Assembly: GCA_016207285.1 (NCBI GenBank)
Contig: JACQPW010000046.1
Coordinates: forward strand, 1 to 14,674
Source of the DNA: Candidatus Kerfeldbacteria bacterium
Lineage (GTDB): Bacteria; Patescibacteriota; Patescibacteriia; UBA9570
DNA length: 14,674 nt
Reading direction: 5' to 3'
Shown here: positions 1 to 6,785 of the stretch, in pieces
Position numbering within the stretch: position 1 is the stretch's first letter
Layout: each line of letters starts with the position of its first letter
Notes under the pieces: generated by a model
Seen by the model: the letters and a program-made list of their open reading frames with translations, nothing else
The model's database searches: none
What the model was told of the DNA's origin: nothing
Position numbers and translations under genes: made by a program

Positions 1-2046
1 CACAAACGCCCGGCGAATTTCCCGACCGAGTTCGGTACGAATCGGAATGTTCTGTAAGTTCGGATCCACTGACGATAGCCGCCCAGTAGCAGCAATCGTT
101 TGATTGTAATTGGTATGAATGCGTTTGGTGCGTGGATTCAGCAGTTCCGGCAAAGCATCTACGTAGGTGGATTTCAATTTAGCCACTTCCCGATAATCAC
201 TGATCAGGTCAATAATTGGATGCACCCCGCGCATTTTTTCTAACTCACTCGCAGCGGTCGAAATCCCCGTTTTGGTTTTGGCCAGACCCTCGGTCTCGAT
301 TTTTAAGCGATCGAATAAAATCTCCTTCAGTTGTTTTGGTGAAGCAATATTAAATTCGGTTCCGGCTAATTTGTAAATCTTCTTTTCCAACCCAGTAATG
401 CTGTGTTCTAATTCCTTACTCATGGTTTTCAGGAATGGGACGTCAACCACAATGCCGGCTGTTTCCATGGCCGCCAGTACTGGAATTAAGTCTACTTCTA
501 ATTGCAGAATCTCCTCTGACTTCGCTTTGGTCACTCTAGGCAACAACGTTTCATATAAGCGCCAGGTATAGTCAGCATCTTCAGCTGCATAAAAGGCCAG
601 CTTGCGCAGTGGCACCTCCGTAATGGATAGTTCTTTTTTGCCCTTTACCCCTCCGGGCCTACGGCCCGTAGGGCCGGAGGCGATCATCTCCTCATACGGC
701 ATCATTTCGTAACCCAGCTCGGCAAAGGCCAGCGCATCTAGCCCGTGTCCACGCGTACCAGGATTCAAAACATAAGAAGCCAGCATGGTATCGCACACAA
801 TCGGATAGACGGTAATAGCGCTGGTAGCTTGCAATACTTTGTAATCAAATTTAATATTGTGCCCCACTTTACCAATCGCTTTATCCTCCAGCACATCTTT
901 AAAGAGCTGCACCAAATTGGCAGTAATGTAGTAAGCCACGCCCGGCTTGGTGGCAATACTAAAACCGACCAGCTGACATTGTAATGGGTCTAAGCTGGTA
1001 GTTTCGGTATCTAAAGCAAACGTCTCGACATCTGCTAAGTTTTTGATCAGCGCTTGAGCGGCCGACTCGGTATCTACTAGCGTATAGGTACTATCCCCTA
1101 ACCAATCTTTTTCCACTGCTGGTTCGACAGCTGGGCTCATAGTACTACCAAGTGTCATTTGGCCAGAAGTAGCGGGCATGTCCGGTAAGTTTTTCAGCAA
1201 AGATTTAAATTCAAGCCGCTGCACGAGTTGAACAATCTTAGCGCGGTCATACGGTTTCAAAGCTAAATCATCTAACGATACCTGCACCGGTACATCACAC
1301 TTAATAGTAGCCAATTCTTTGGATAACATGGCATCCGCTTTACCAGTCATCAATTTTTCTTTTAAAGCGCCTTTATAATCCGCCGCATGTTTAAGCACTT
1401 GCTCCACTGTGCCGTGTTCTAAGAGTAAGGTGGTAGCGGTCTTTTCACCGATCCCTTTAATACCAGGAATATTATCTGACGTATCACCACGCAACGCTTT
1501 ATAATCCACCACTTGATCAGTAGTCAACCCATTCAATTTCCGTTTCACTTCTGCGGCATCATACACCACGGTATCACTAACCCCTTTACGCATCGCATAG
1601 ACAAACGTGTGGTCGTTCACCAATTGCAAAGTGTCCATATCACCAGTCACGATGTAGGTTTGTACTGCTGGCGGCATGTGGGCAGCAATTGTGCCCAGTA
1701 AATCATCCGCTTCAAAACCTGGTTTGGTGAAGGTGGTAAAATTAAACGCTTCCACTACCTCGTGCACGAGTGGAATTTGCGCATACAATTCATCTGGCTG
1801 TTTTTTGCGTGTCGCTTTGTACTCTTTATATTGTTTGTGGCGAAAGGTTGGGCCAGGAGCATCAAAGGTCACCGCTACATGAGTGGGTTTTAAATCCCGC
1901 AACACTTTAAAGAGAATCGTCAAAAAACCATAGACGGCATTGACGACCATACCGTCTTTGGTGGCCAGAGGTGGTAGGGCATGAAACGCCCGATGAATTA
2001 ACGCATGCGCGTCAATCAAGACTAACTTCTGCTTCGATTTTGCCAT
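1..2046 (-). CDS. polA: DNA polymerase I, 5' part (runs off the window edge)
   Basis: Replicative-repair DNA polymerase I, open to the window edge: 682 codons are present and about 220 residues (most of the palm and fingers) lie outside. Reading down the minus strand, residues 1-290 form the 5'-3' exonuclease/FEN domain (LVLIDAHALIHRAFHAL at the N-terminus, VTGDMDTLQLV near 133, GDTSDNIPGIKGIGEKTA near 188). Residues 340-505 form the 3'-5' exonuclease domain with its acidic residues intact (DTET 346-349, HNIKFD 396-401, YAAEDAD 486-492), so proofreading is probably active. The polymerase domain starts near 565 and reaches ATGRLSSVDPNLQNIPIRTE near 652. A short extra segment at residues 456-466 is encoded by a palindrome (separate entry). 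The ATG at 2044-2046 is chosen because a TATAAT box sits 6 nt upstream and the protein begins exactly where Pol I normally does. No Shine-Dalgarno sequence is present. Confidence 0.97.
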   Translation of the reverse strand, partial: MAKSKQKLVLIDAHALIHRAFHALPPLATKDGMVVNAVYGFLTILFKVLRDLKPTHVAVTFDAPGPTFRHKQYKEYKATRKKQPDELYAQIPLVHEVVEAFNFTTFTKPGFEADDLLGTIAAHMPPAVQTYIVTGDMDTLQLVNDHTFVYAMRKGVSDTVVYDAAEVKRKLNGLTTDQVVDYKALRGDTSDNIPGIKGIGEKTATTLLLEHGTVEQVLKHAADYKGALKEKLMTGKADAMLSKELATIKCDVPVQVSLDDLALKPYDRAKIVQLVQRLEFKSLLKNLPDMPATSGQMTLGSTMSPAVEPAVEKDWLGDSTYTLVDTESAAQALIKNLADVETFALDTETTSLDPLQCQLVGFSIATKPGVAYYITANLVQLFKDVLEDKAIGKVGHNIKFDYKVLQATSAITVYPIVCDTMLASYVLNPGTRGHGLDALAFAELGYEMMPYEEMIASGPTGRRPGGVKGKKELSITEVPLRKLAFYAAEDADYTWRLYETLLPRVTKAKSEEILQLEVDLIPVLAAMETAGIVVDVPFLKTMSKELEHSITGLEKKIYKLAGTEFNIASPKQLKEILFDRLKIETEGLAKTKTGISTAASELEKMRGVHPIIDLISDYREVAKLKSTYVDALPELLNPRTKRIHTNYNQTIAATGRLSSVDPNLQNIPIRTELGREIRRAFV
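650..680. repeat. 31-nt GC-rich palindrome inserted in frame in polA
   Basis: Two 15-nt arms around a single central C, complementary at 14 of 15 positions; left arm CCTCCGGGCCTACGG, right arm CCGTAGGGCCGGAGG. The only mismatch is a G.G pair. Read on the minus strand it encodes roughly ASGPTGRRPGG (polA residues 456-466), between YEEMI and KGKKELS. Other Pol I proteins go from the first motif to the second almost directly, so this looks like an inserted mobile palindrome that kept the frame, comparable in behaviour to Rickettsia palindromic elements. Its base composition is far more GC-rich than the surrounding gene. I see no second copy in the window. Confidence 0.75.
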
Positions 2047-2052
2047 TCCGGC

Positions 2053-2079
2053 ATTATACCATGCCGAACAGGGTACCAA
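2053..2079 (-). promoter_or_regulatory. polA promoter with extended -10, leaderless
   Basis: On the minus strand a perfect extended -10 (TGG followed by TATAAT, TATAAT at 2053-2058) lies exactly 6 nt before the polA ATG. The start site would therefore fall on or next to the start codon. The -35 is weak: TTGGTA at 2074-2079 leaves only a 15-nt spacer, which an extended -10 can tolerate. Confidence 0.7.
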
Positions 2080-2094
2080 GGCGGAACCACAAAC

Positions 2095-2134
2095 TACGGT
2101 GCGCGATACCCATATAGATTGGGTCGCCACCGTA
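2095..2134. other. bulged hairpin between divergent promoters
   Basis: In the 219-nt gap between polA and the methyltransferase gene, TACGGTG, GCG and ACCCA pair in order with TGGGT, CGC and CACCGTA, giving a 15-bp stem with a 1-nt and a 2-nt bulge and a 7-nt loop. GTGCGC (2099-2104) can instead pair with GCGCAC (2141-2146), so two mutually exclusive folds exist. A T-rich run follows at about 2170-2187. It lies upstream of both predicted transcripts, so it may belong to a small RNA or be a protein-binding site. Function not recognised. Confidence 0.4.
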
Positions 2135-2230
2135 CTGCATGCGCACGATTGAGTATTCGATAGACATCTATTTTGTTTTTATTTTTAGGACTAACCACGA
2201 CTTTTGATTAAGTTAATAGTAGCAGAAAAA

Positions 2231-2259
2231 TTGAGTACTGTCAATGATTATGCTATGAT
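2231..2259 (+). promoter_or_regulatory. promoter of the methyltransferase gene, leaderless
   Basis: A -35 box TTGAGT (2231-2236), a 17-nt spacer and an extended -10 (TGC then TATGAT, 2254-2259) end exactly 6 nt before the ATG at 2266. Transcription should begin at or within a base of the start codon, and there is no Shine-Dalgarno sequence. Confidence 0.75.
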
Positions 2260-2265
2260 TCAGGT

Positions 2266-3180
2266 ATGTTTTCCAAGCGACCTTTGACCAAGCTACAGTC
2301 CACTCAACGCTTTGGTAAAGTCGATGCTCCGGCTGTTTCGGAGGAAACACTCGAACAGTTTCATAGTCTGTACGATAAATCAGTGGAAGGAGCCGATACC
2401 ATTCATGCGCTGGTATTGGGTGCCACACCAGAGTTGCGCGATATCGCCTTATCGTATGGCCACACACTCACCACGGTTGATCGTGATGTGGTTGCTGTCG
2501 AAGAAAAAACCAAACAGATGCATTATGCGCATCACCCCAACGAAGAAATCATTAACGAAGATTGGCTGACGGTTCATTTTCCTAAAGGGACATTTGATGT
2601 TGTGCTGGGTGATGGTGTGTTAACCGCCTTGAGCCAAGACGATCAACGCGTTTTACTTGACCATATTCATGATTGGCTGAAACCTACCGGCCACATGTTA
2701 CTACGTGAAGGTACCGTCTTACACCAGCGCCCTCGCTATGCTCCTAGTGTCCATATTCATGAGTATCGTACCGGACAGTATAGTCTGTTCGACTTATTCT
2801 TTGGGCTACGCTTGTACAATCAAAATTTCAAGGCCATCGATGTCGAGACGCGTAAAACCTACTTGAGAAACTTTAATGACAAGATCAAAGAATATTATGA
2901 TGATGGGGTCTTGGCCAAACAAGAGTATGACCAGTTACTCAATGTTGGTTCTGAATTGGAACATACCTTACTGCGGAAGGAAGACTTGGAGAACTTGATG
3001 AAACAGTTGTTTTTTCCACAGGACGTGATTCACGATATTGGTTCTGGACATTTAAGTCCGTGGTATTTTTTCCTAACCCAACCCACCGGCCAAGTAACCC
3101 TCCCCAAGAACCTGCCTTTGCAACGATCCAATTACGTACAAGAGCTTTTAGCCAAGGAACACGCGCTACCTGCAGACTAA
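2266..3180 (+). CDS. class I SAM-dependent methyltransferase
   Basis: A 304-residue soluble protein with a Rossmann-type methyltransferase core. LVLGATPELRD (49-59) is motif I, where S-adenosylmethionine binds. TTVDRD (69-74) carries the acidic residue expected to hold the ribose. FDVVLGDGVLTAL (110-122) is motif IV and LKPTGHMLLRE (138-148) is the post-motif strand. The remaining 150 residues form a charged, largely helical C-terminal region with no motif I know, so the methyl acceptor cannot be named. The start is fixed by the promoter, whose -10 ends 6 nt before the ATG. It is transcribed divergently from polA. Its final 242 nt are antisense to the end of the lamin-tail gene, an unusually long convergent overlap. 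Confidence 0.85.
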   Translation: MFSKRPLTKLQSTQRFGKVDAPAVSEETLEQFHSLYDKSVEGADTIHALVLGATPELRDIALSYGHTLTTVDRDVVAVEEKTKQMHYAHHPNEEIINEDWLTVHFPKGTFDVVLGDGVLTALSQDDQRVLLDHIHDWLKPTGHMLLREGTVLHQRPRYAPSVHIHEYRTGQYSLFDLFFGLRLYNQNFKAIDVETRKTYLRNFNDKIKEYYDDGVLAKQEYDQLLNVGSELEHTLLRKEDLENLMKQLFFPQDVIHDIGSGHLSPWYFFLTQPTGQVTLPKNLPLQRSNYVQELLAKEHALPAD

Positions 3181-4960
3181 CGGCTAAGACGCCAGCCGCA
3201 ATAGCTACCCACCACAACCAGCGCCAGTTTGACGTAGTGATATTGGCTGTTGGTACAGTCATTTGTCCGTCTGAACTAGCATAAGCGGACGGTACGACCG
3301 CATCACGCATAGCGGCCGCTACCGATGTGACTGCTGTATCGTTACTCACATCCGTTTCAGCTCGTGGCCAAACCTGAATAGCATCATCCGTACTCACTAA
3401 CACACCCACCACCGTTACTAACTCACCTACCGCAAAAACGCTGGTACCAATTTCAGTGCCTCGTTTTAGGTACAGCGTCCAATCATTATCCAACACCACG
3501 GTACTACCGGTTTTACTTTCCACTTCACCACTCACTTGTACTAATCTGCCAGCATCGGCTGCCACATAACTTTCCACAACTAACGGAGTGATTGTATCCA
3601 CTTGACCGGTCACAACAATATCACTACTACTGGAAATATTTACTTTGGCTTCACCATTACTAGTGGATGTTTTACCGGTGACAGAGATGACGTCCCCAAT
3701 CGCTAATGTGGGAAAGGATTTACTGGAAGAATAAATTTGGATACCACTAGTGTCGTCTTGGACGTAAAAGTAATTACTGCTATAGGTATCCGGCAGCACC
3801 AAGACCACACCGGTAAAGGTCACAGTTTCACCACTGGCTAATTGCTTAACCGCGGCAATCGATAAACCAGTTGAATCATCTGCATCTGGTACTGCAGTCG
3901 TAACTGTATCATCAGTTGTCGTCTCTTCTACTGCCTCAACCTCCTCACTCGTAATCATATTAGCGGTATCCGGGGTGAGTGTAGTTGTCCACTGCCATGT
4001 ATCATTTACTAGAGCATAACTCTGTCCGGTTTCAGCTTGTGGATACTCTACCTCCGAAATGACCTGATTTTGCGGATCATATAACTGTATCGTCTCACCA
4101 GAATTATTTAACGAAATACCAGTATCAGTCACTAGAAAGGTGAGATAGCTGCCAGCAGCAAATTCCAAACTGTCAGCAATCACATACTCATGTCCACCGT
4201 CCGTTAGCATCCAACCATACAAGTCTACTGTCTCACCGGTATTGTGTAATTCAATCCACTCGTCCGTAGCATCAGAACCTTCTGGGTCTGGCAGTAATTC
4301 AGATAGTTCGATGTCTGTAGAGTATTCGTAACTAGGTGGTAATTCGGTCTCAGTAGTTGCATCATCGGTAGTCACGTCATCCCCATCGTCAGTGCTCGTG
4401 TCGGTTGTTTGTGTTGTGTCGGCAGCTGCAGGAAACATATTCGCTAAATAGGGCGTTGGCTGATTGGTCCATTCCCAAGTATCATCAACAGTCAGTGCAT
4501 AACTCGTATCATCATCGGCGCCATCCTCATAAGCGACACTATCTAGTTCGGTTCCATCCGGTTGTAACAAAACCACCGTTTCACCAGTATTATTGAGTGA
4601 GATCTTACTGTCCGAGCGGTACCAAGCATAATAATGGTTGGCACTAATGGTTCCACTCAAGATGTAGGTTTGTCCGGAAGCATCCTGCAGCTGCCACCCG
4701 GCCATATCAACGGCTTCATCTCCACTGTTATACAACTCAATATACTCATCTGCCGTTTCACTGGTGGATGGGTTGGGTAACAGTTCAGACAAGCGAATGG
4801 TAGTACTAAATGGACCGACCGGAGTATTGTCTTCGGTAGTTTCGGTGGTTGTTTCATCATCAGTGCAGGCTAGACTGACCAAAGGACTAAAGCTAGCCAG
4901 CATCATACAACTTATCCACAGTATTTTGTGGAGTTTTTTGGTAGTGTTGTGTAAAAACAT
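2939..4960 (-). CDS. surface protein: two lamin-tail domains, two OB-like folds, C-terminal anchor
   Basis: A 673-residue exported protein. A signal sequence occupies residues 1-30 (basic start, ILWISCMMLASFSPLVSLA). The next residue is Cys31, but the box SLAC is a poor lipobox, so either signal peptidase could act. Lamin-tail domains lie at about 55-155 and 217-315. Both show LSELLP, DE(Y/W)IEL(Y/H)N, GW and (I/L)SLNN(T/S)GET, and each ends in a W(E/Q)WT...TP..ANM tail; they are joined by Thr/Asp-rich linkers. An OB-fold-like segment follows at 365-455 (TFTGVV, YFYVQDDTSGIQIY, GDVISVTGK) and a second at about 470-535. One membrane segment (579-600) is followed by a basic cytoplasmic tail. 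Lamin-tail/OB combinations are typical of extracellular nuclease-associated or adhesive proteins, but no nuclease domain is visible. The last 80 or so codons overlap the methyltransferase gene on the other strand. Confidence 0.85.
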   Translation of the reverse strand: MFLHNTTKKLHKILWISCMMLASFSPLVSLACTDDETTTETTEDNTPVGPFSTTIRLSELLPNPSTSETADEYIELYNSGDEAVDMAGWQLQDASGQTYILSGTISANHYYAWYRSDSKISLNNTGETVVLLQPDGTELDSVAYEDGADDDTSYALTVDDTWEWTNQPTPYLANMFPAAADTTQTTDTSTDDGDDVTTDDATTETELPPSYEYSTDIELSELLPDPEGSDATDEWIELHNTGETVDLYGWMLTDGGHEYVIADSLEFAAGSYLTFLVTDTGISLNNSGETIQLYDPQNQVISEVEYPQAETGQSYALVNDTWQWTTTLTPDTANMITSEEVEAVEETTTDDTVTTAVPDADDSTGLSIAAVKQLASGETVTFTGVVLVLPDTYSSNYFYVQDDTSGIQIYSSSKSFPTLAIGDVISVTGKTSTSNGEAKVNISSSSDIVVTGQVDTITPLVVESYVAADAGRLVQVSGEVESKTGSTVVLDNDWTLYLKRGTEIGTSVFAVGELVTVVGVLVSTDDAIQVWPRAETDVSNDTAVTSVAAAMRDAVVPSAYASSDGQMTVPTANITTSNWRWLWWVAIAAGVLAVSLQVARVPWLKALVRNWIVAKAGSWGGLLGRWVGLGKNTTDLNVQNQYRESRPVEKTTVSSSSPSLPSAVRYVPIQNQH

Positions 4961-4963
4961 AAA

Positions 4964-4984
4964 CGCGACCCCTACTTGGTCGCG
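4964..4984 (-). promoter_or_regulatory. 5' leader hairpin holding the AGGGG ribosome site
   Basis: Seven perfect base pairs (CGCGACC / GGTCGCG) close a 7-nt loop directly before the lamin-tail ATG. The only candidate Shine-Dalgarno sequence, AGGGG (4969-4973 on the minus strand), lies partly in the loop and partly in the stem, 8 nt from the ATG, so folding could reduce translation. The stem is followed by TTTATGTTTTT on the minus strand, so it could also act as a weak terminator. Confidence 0.5.
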
Positions 4985-4998
4985 CTCTTTCTACTGGT

Positions 4999-5027
4999 AG
5001 ATTACTCCTAAATTAGGAGGGTGTCAA
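4999..5027 (-). promoter_or_regulatory. promoter with palindromic operator in the spacer (lamin-tail gene)
   Basis: On the minus strand a consensus -35 TTGACA (5022-5027) is followed by a 17-nt spacer and TAATCT (4999-5004, only 3 of 6 matches to the -10 consensus). The spacer contains the perfect palindrome CTCCTAATTTAGGAG (5005-5019), which reaches the edge of the -10. A repressor dimer bound there would block RNA polymerase. The start site would be near 4992, giving a leader of about 30 nt that contains the hairpin. The promoter begins 3 nt after the stop codon of the upstream lipoprotein gene. Confidence 0.55.
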
Positions 5028-5030
5028 ATC

Positions 5031-5738
5031 TTACGGATTCAGCAACACCTTCCCCGTCGAATACTCTACACTCAAATCATAGTAGTCGGCTGGGGTGACA
5101 CCAATGGGGGTGTAGGTCATCCCGGTAGCATCCAGCTGCACCGTCAGGTCGGCCAGACTATCTGGATAAGCACCATGCTGACTGTAATAATCCGTCAGTG
5201 CAGATTGTACTAATTCCGCCCGCGTTTGCAACGCCGCATCTTCAGCCGACAGTTCTGCCTCTATTGTCTCTTCAGTAATTTCAGTTTCAGTGTCTTCTGA
5301 AATTTCTTCAGCGTCTTCAGAGGCTTCTTCTGAGTCCTCTGTGATTCCAGTTTCAGTATCTTCAGTGATTCCAAGATTCTCATCCACCACAACCAATTCC
5401 TCCTCAACAAAACCATGTTCTAATAAGGTTGCCTTACCAGTAGCATCGGTTTGCAAAGCAATTTGTTGACCAGTGGGACAACCACAAGCGGAACAACTAA
5501 TAAAACCAACCGCCGGTGGTGTCACTTCAATACTATATACTGTTACCCCGACAGTAGTGGTGTAGTAATCCGTAATAGCGGTAGTTTCTAATGTGTCTCC
5601 CCACGGTGCTAGGTTGCACTGTGTTGGATAGTAACTCACCCAGTACGTTTGTGGTTCTGTATTCGTGCTGACGGTGAGTGGTTGTAACTGGCAACCAGCC
5701 AACAGTAGCAGTGCGGATAATAAACTCAAACGTTTCAT
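5031..5738 (-). CDS. lipoprotein with Cys motif, acidic linker and pilin-like C-terminus
   Basis: A 235-residue exported lipoprotein. The signal peptide MKRLSLLSALLLLAGC has a clean lipobox (LLAG, Cys16). A longer reading from 5762 would add eight residues ahead of a normal signal peptide, and the promoter places the start at 5738, so the shorter form is chosen. Residues 30-110 form an unnamed domain with a tight cysteine cluster (SCSACGC, Cys82/85/87) plus Cys41. Residues 111-165 are an acidic, imperfectly repeated linker (GITEDTET / GITEDSEE / EISEDTET). Residues 165-235 (AELVQSALTDYYSQHGAYPDSLADL...) resemble the globular part of type II secretion pseudopilins and pilins, where a helix leads into a YP..L..L turn. 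The N-terminal pilin helix itself is missing. Function unknown; probably a cell-surface protein. Confidence 0.75.
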   Translation of the reverse strand: MKRLSLLSALLLLAGCQLQPLTVSTNTEPQTYWVSYYPTQCNLAPWGDTLETTAITDYYTTTVGVTVYSIEVTPPAVGFISCSACGCPTGQQIALQTDATGKATLLEHGFVEEELVVVDENLGITEDTETGITEDSEEASEDAEEISEDTETEITEETIEAELSAEDAALQTRAELVQSALTDYYSQHGAYPDSLADLTVQLDATGMTYTPIGVTPADYYDLSVEYSTGKVLLNP

Positions 5739-5744
5739 CCTGAT

Positions 5745-5773
5745 ACTATAGCACATTGACAAGCATTGCTGAA
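5745..5773 (-). promoter_or_regulatory. lipoprotein promoter, leaderless, extended -10
   Basis: On the minus strand TGC-TATAGT (TATAGT at 5745-5750) ends exactly 6 nt before the ATG at 5736-5738. A weak -35, TTCAGC, sits 17 nt further up (5768-5773). It overlaps the tRNA promoter on the other strand, so the two may compete. Confidence 0.6.
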
Positions 5774-5784
5774 TTCGATAGCGT
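5756..5784 (+). promoter_or_regulatory. tRNA-Leu promoter
   Basis: A consensus -35 TTGACA (5756-5761), a 17-nt spacer and TAGCGT (5779-5784, 3 of 6 matches) place the start site near 5791, about 7 nt before the mature tRNA 5' end. The -10 is weak, so this is moderately supported. Confidence 0.5.
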
Positions 5785-5797
5785 TAGCGGTGCTTTA

Positions 5798-5879
5798 GCC
5801 GACGTGGCGGAATTGGTATACGCGCATGGCTTAGGACCATGTTCTTCACGGATTGAGGGTTCGAGTCCCTCCGTCGGCA
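5798..5879 (+). tRNA. tRNA-Leu, anticodon UAG
   Basis: Acceptor stem GCCGACG / CGTCGGC (5798-5804 with 5872-5878), followed by discriminator A. Anticodon stem CATGG / CCATG closes the loop CTTAGGA, so the anticodon is UAG, which reads CUN leucine codons. T arm GAGGG-TTCGAGT-CCCTC. The variable arm is 13 nt, longer than in class I tRNAs, as expected for leucine though at the short end. The next bases after the discriminator are CGA, so CCA is not encoded and must be added. The accessory island begins about 50 nt downstream, and tRNA 3' flanks are common insertion points, but I see no copy of the tRNA end at the far side. Confidence 0.95.
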
Positions 5880-5929
5880 CGAAATCACATCACCAACATC
5901 AAGTAAAAATTAGCTATAAAAAAGAAAAA

Positions 5930-5975
5930 GAGCCGTCGTCTCAACCAGGATGTTACTCCTAGGAAACGACGGCTC
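5930..5975 (-). repeat. structured repeat S1 (GAGCCGTCGT stem)
   Basis: Outer stem GAGCCGTCGT / ACGACGGCTC (10 bp, perfect), an asymmetric internal loop (CTCAA / GAA) and a short inner stem around TGTTAC. On the minus strand it follows the stop codon of the 152-residue gene by about 30 nt and is followed by TTTTTCTTTTTT, so there it also looks like an intrinsic terminator. The 60 nt from 5930 to 5989 recur without a single difference at 7277-7336. Confidence 0.8.
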
Positions 5976-6006
5976 GAGGTGAAAAGAGCAAAAAGAGCGA
6001 AGAGGC

Positions 6007-6465
6007 TCACCTACTCCAGCGATCCCGAATGTTTTGGAACCCATGGAGGCACCCAAGCGGATCGCCCCTATCCTTCTCGATCCGGCCCTGCAGATCCTTC
6101 AGGAGCGCGATCGCATGGGCTTCGGAACTCGGCCAGTTGTTTTCCACCCAGCAGATCATCAAGAACGCTAGCTGCTTCTGGGGCCAGCGCAGCAGTTCGC
6201 TGGCGACTTCATCAGTCAGCTGGGTGAATGACGTGCTGAAGTGGTCCTGCAGTTGCCGGATCAGATCGGCTCCCAGACCGTTTGTGCAGTCGGGTTGAAG
6301 CCGTCCGAGGCCGACTAGCAAGTCGTCGTCGACCCAATCGGTCCCCATCTTGTTGAGGACCCAGATCACCTCCTCCTCTGGCCAGCCCAACCAGGACCTA
6401 GCGATATTCTCCGGCAGGCATGCGAACACGCCCGCGAACTTTTCGTGAAGGATAGGACTTTGCAT
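6007..6465 (-). CDS. cassette protein with duplicated helical motif (unknown function)
   Basis: A 152-residue soluble protein, not recognised. The start at 6465 (MQSPILHEK) is chosen over the upstream in-frame ATG at 6537 because GGAG lies 8 nt before it. Residues 17-44 and 83-111 are an imperfect internal repeat: L-P-E-N-I-A-x3-L-x-W-P-E and L-T-D-E-V-A-x3-L-x-W-P-Q, each followed by a hydrophobic helix and ending in W. This suggests a small all-helical repeat protein that binds another protein. It has no signal peptide or membrane segment. It ends about 30 nt before structured repeat S1 and its leader carries a hairpin (6524-6562). Confidence 0.7.
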   Translation of the reverse strand: MQSPILHEKFAGVFACLPENIARSWLGWPEEEVIWVLNKMGTDWVDDDLLVGLGRLQPDCTNGLGADLIRQLQDHFSTSFTQLTDEVASELLRWPQKQLAFLMICWVENNWPSSEAHAIALLKDLQGRIEKDRGDPLGCLHGFQNIRDRWSR

Positions 6466-6508
6466 GTTTTCGTCTCCATTCGAATAGTCAAAGAGCATGG
6501 GGATCGAA

Positions 6509-6562
6509 ATTATTCCCGATCTCCTGTTTGTCGACATGGACGTGGGTCATGTCACCAAACAG
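6509..6562 (-). promoter_or_regulatory. leader hairpin and ATTATTCCCGA motif upstream of the 152-residue gene
   Basis: CTGTTTG..GACATG (6524-6538) pairs with CATGTC..CAAACAG (6548-6562), 13 of 15 positions, around a 9-nt loop. On the minus strand the 11-nt sequence TCGGGAATAAT (6509-6519) follows, 44 nt before the start codon. The same 11 nt occur in the same position relative to the gene at 8302. Its AATAAT end could be a -10, but no convincing -35 accompanies it. Confidence 0.45.
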
Positions 6563-6583
6563 CAGAAGAGAAAAAGTGAGAAT

Positions 6584-6646
6584 GCCGCCGCCTACTTCTG
6601 CATGATCAGCGGGGAGACCCGATGATTTTGCATGGTAGACGGCGGC
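6584..6646 (-). repeat. structured repeat, GCCGCCG stem
   Basis: GCCGCCG-C-CTAC (6584-6595) pairs with GTAG-A-CGGCGGC (6635-6646). The single mismatch is C.A on the plus strand and G.U on the minus strand. The 39-nt loop contains TGCATG near both ends. It lies in tandem with S2, joined by the TGAAAAGAGC linker. Its sequence is unrelated to the GAGCC family, but its stem type and position are the same. Confidence 0.6.
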
Positions 6647-6667
6647 AAGAGTGAAAAGAGCAAAGGG

Positions 6668-6772
6668 GAGCCGCTGTCTCAACCGGTGGGATTCGTCAAG
6701 ACGCTCTGCCGTCTTCCCGATTAAGGGACGAATCAACCAGTGCGCCGTGCACATACCGGGAAACAGCGGCTC
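6668..6772 (-). repeat. structured repeat S2 (branched)
   Basis: Outer stem GAGCCGCTGT / ACAGCGGCTC (10 bp, perfect), internal loop, CCGGT / ACCGG, then inner arms GGT..GATTCGT / ACGAATC..ACC and AAGACG / CGTCTT. It begins 13 nt past the stop codon of the 125-residue gene. The 72 nt from 6668 are nearly identical (67 of 72) to 7628-7699 in S5, but the rest of each element is unrelated. Confidence 0.75.
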
Positions 6773-6785
6773 GAGTTGGAGAGGG

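Noticed and set aside
5739..5762. Longer start of the lipoprotein at 5762
   Set aside because: It would put eight residues ahead of a complete signal peptide and overlap the promoter.
6466..6537. Longer start for the 152-residue gene (and the equivalent upstream ATGs at 7217 and 8392)
   Set aside because: In each case a GGAG-type Shine-Dalgarno sequence stands at proper spacing before the later ATG and none stands before the earlier one.
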